DNA of 52,691 nt from Didymodactylos carnosus (Eukaryota > Rotifera > Eurotatoria > Philodinida > Philodinidae): positions 1 to 52,691 of the forward strand of contig CAJNOQ010000385.1 of assembly GCA_905250885.1 (NCBI GenBank), given 5' to 3'. The notes under the pieces were generated by a model. It was not told the origin of the DNA. It made no database searches and saw only the letters and a program-made list of their open reading frames with translations. Within the stretch, counting starts at the first letter, position 1. Each line of letters begins with the position of its first letter. Shown piece after piece: positions 50,870-52,691 of the stretch. The translations under genes and the position numbers were made by a program.

Positions 50870-51940
50870 GTGCCTGTCTCAGTGCTCTACGAGCGTCACG
50901 ATCAGCACCTGAGCAATACTGGAATCAATCATCATCCAATTCATGAACAACCCATTCACTATACTATGCATCTATCCCCTAGACATTCCGTGACACAAGA
51001 TGACATTTTACTTTCGTCACAGCACTGCTCATCTGAAGACGACGAGATGAACAAAAACTGAGTCAATGACAATGCGGCCATGAACAATGCAGATCATCAC
51101 GAAACCGTCCATCTATCTCCTAGATATTACAGGGCGGCAAATTACATCTCACGTTCATCACAGCATTGCCCATGAGACGACGACGGGGGCACCAGCAACC
51201 GAATCAATGATGATGCAGCTAACGAAAAATACCAATTAGCAAACCACTCATCTATCACCGAGAGGATCCAAACACCAGATGACATTTCATTTTCATCACA
51301 GCAATGCTCATCCGACGACGACTAGGCTATCAACAAGTGAATCAATAATGATGCAGCTATTGAAGACTGACAAAGACAGGAAGATTATACTAGTCGCCTA
51401 TCCTCTGGACTTTCCATGGATCAAGATGACATTTCAGTTTCGTCACAGCAATACGCATGTGACGAGGACGACATCACCACCAACTGAACCAATAATGATG
51501 CAGCTGGCGAAGAACATCAAGGAAGAAGATTATACTATTCATCTGTCCCTCACACGCTTCACAGATCCAGATGACATTTCATTTTCGTCACAGCAATGCT
51601 CATGTGACGATGACGGGGTGACCAACCACTTAACCATCGATCATGCAGCTAGTGAAGAACACCAATCAAGACTATACTATTCATCGATCACCTAGACCTA
51701 CCATGCATCCAGGTGACATCTCACTTTCGAGACAGCAATGCTCATGCAACGACGACGCGGTCACTAAAAACCGAGCCAATGATGATGCATATGGTGAAGA
51801 ATACCAAACCATTATACTTTACATCTACCTCCAGACGTTTCATGGATCCAGATGACATTTCACTGTCGTCACAGGATTACTCATGTGATCCGGACCAGAT
51901 ACCCAACAACTGTATCAATGGTGATGCAGCTAGTGTAATA
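50870..51940 (+). pseudogene. Decaying tandem coding repeat, about seven units of about 142 bp
   Basis: Units begin at about 50999, 51140, 51278, 51425, 51570, 51712 and 51851 (spacing 138-147), with a diverged partial unit before them. Each encodes a recognisable peptide: DDISFSSQQCSC, a run of Asp, a short variable piece, an INDDAA-type segment, then SEE.Q and an L/Y/S-rich part. The first spacings are multiples of three and later ones are not, so frames shift. A position that is CGA in some units is TGA in others, the change expected from C-to-T decay. No frame stays open through the array. It looks like the remains of a repeat-protein gene, or a minisatellite grown from coding sequence. 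No family is recognised. Confidence 0.55.
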
Positions 51941-52501
51941 ACGACTTATTTTCTCGTTAACCACTCAACAGAAAAAATTTTTAAAAACGAAAATTTCATT
52001 AGTTGATAGAAGAAAGTCATTTATCTAGCTGTATAATACCGTTTTCATCTAATTAAGGGCCAAGCCCCTCAGAAATGGTGATTTTCCGTCAAAAGATCGG
52101 TTTTGAGATACACACATGGAAAGATAGCCTGAAGTGTCTGCTTCCAGAATCTGTATTGCTTTTGGTTATAAAACTAATTTTTCGGGGATTTTGAGCAAGT
52201 TTTCTAAGAGCCTCGAAAAACAGGGTCTTCAAATAATAGTTTTTTCCTGGATACTTATGCAATTAAAATTTTTCTGAATGCACAGCTTTGTTGAGCACAC
52301 GTTTCTGATCAAAATAAGATCTCACACAACTCTGTATGACCTTGCATCAAAAAGTTACGGGGATTTTCGTACAAGTCCTAAAATCGAGTATTTCACACAG
52401 CGTTTTCTCTATATAAGAGTTACACCTGAAGTGCGTCCCAAGATTTTTAATAGCGGTCTGTCGTAGAGAGTTCATTCTTTTTTGTTTTAAAGAGGAAAAG
52501 A
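51941..52501. other. No gene recognised
   Basis: The stretch holds short frames without support and no paired repeat that I could see. Confidence 0.4.
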
Positions 52502-52649
52502 AACTACATCGACTGACCGGCGTCGATTTTTGAATTAGGTCTTGGTTTTTTGTCAAACTGAGGATTTTTCGGATTTTGGAGGTTGTTGGTTGCCTGGAAA
52601 ACCAATAAAGGCTTAATTGAAAAATCGGCGCCGGTCAGTCCATGTAGTT
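52502..52649. mobile_element. Small inverted-repeat element
   Basis: Arms 52502-52541 and 52610-52649 pair over 40 bases with about five mismatches (complement words AACTACAT.GACTGACCGGCG and CGATTTTT.AATTA). The tips AACTACAT/ATGTAGTT are complementary. The total is about 148 bases, non-coding, so it is a MITE or foldback candidate. No target duplication was fixed. Confidence 0.6.
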
Positions 52650-52691
52650 AGTTGTCTAGTTTAGAATAAAATAAACCCAAACTCTCCAGCT

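Noticed and set aside
51279-52006. Overlapping open frames of 138, 70 and 97 codons read as separate genes
   Set aside because: They are out-of-phase readings of the same decayed tandem repeat, and the shared peptide jumps between frames.
1-52691. CRISPR arrays, rRNA genes and intact tRNA genes
   Set aside because: No regularly spaced identical repeats with unique spacers, no rRNA-like conserved stretch and no foldable tRNA was seen.

Overview
The window is eukaryotic: every convincing gene is split into short exons with GT..AG introns, and the reading frame is kept exactly across each junction. It is very AT-rich. Most introns are about 45-170 bp, and the proteins carry Asn, Gln, Ser and His runs. 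The gene set (a two-domain cadherin, a SAMD3-like SAM protein, a Mondo bHLH-zip factor and SMG6) is animal. Base composition, short introns and low-complexity runs fit a bdelloid rotifer or a similar small invertebrate, but that placement is inference; no species-specific marker is visible.

Layout. 1-9427 is almost gene-free: part of a GGGA/TCCC-rich repeat at the left edge, a large foldback repeat (2687-3088), and one possible small membrane-protein ORF (8220-8549). 9428-11491 (+) is a short cadherin in two exons. 11492-23639 has no convincing gene but holds a cluster of non-autonomous transposon-like repeats at about 14.5-19.6 kb. 23640-28628 (+) is a nine-exon SAMD3-like gene. 31970-32927 (+) is a two-exon gene of unknown function. 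33684-34122 is a foldback repeat. 35260-39582 (-) is an 18-exon Mondo (MLXIP/MLXIPL) gene. 40776-48130 (+) is a 22-exon SMG6 gene, head to head with Mondo across about 1.2 kb. 50870-51940 holds about seven copies of a roughly 142-bp repeat that looks like decayed coding sequence. A small inverted repeat lies at the right edge.

No operon-like or pathway link joins the genes. Mondo is a sugar-responsive transcription factor, SMG6 is the nonsense-mediated-decay endonuclease, the cadherin is a membrane adhesion-type protein, and the SAM protein is of unknown role. The clearest theme beyond the genes is repeats. Several have CAG..CTG-type ends and 8-bp target duplications (hAT-like), with subterminal arrays of short palindromic words. 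Others are long foldbacks. Several of the unusually long introns (SAMD3-like introns 2 and 8, SMG6 introns 4 and 14) contain such insertions. I found no clear new multi-gene system; the strongest leads are the hAT-like repeat group, the decaying coding minisatellite, the altered Mondo DNA-contact residue and two microexons.
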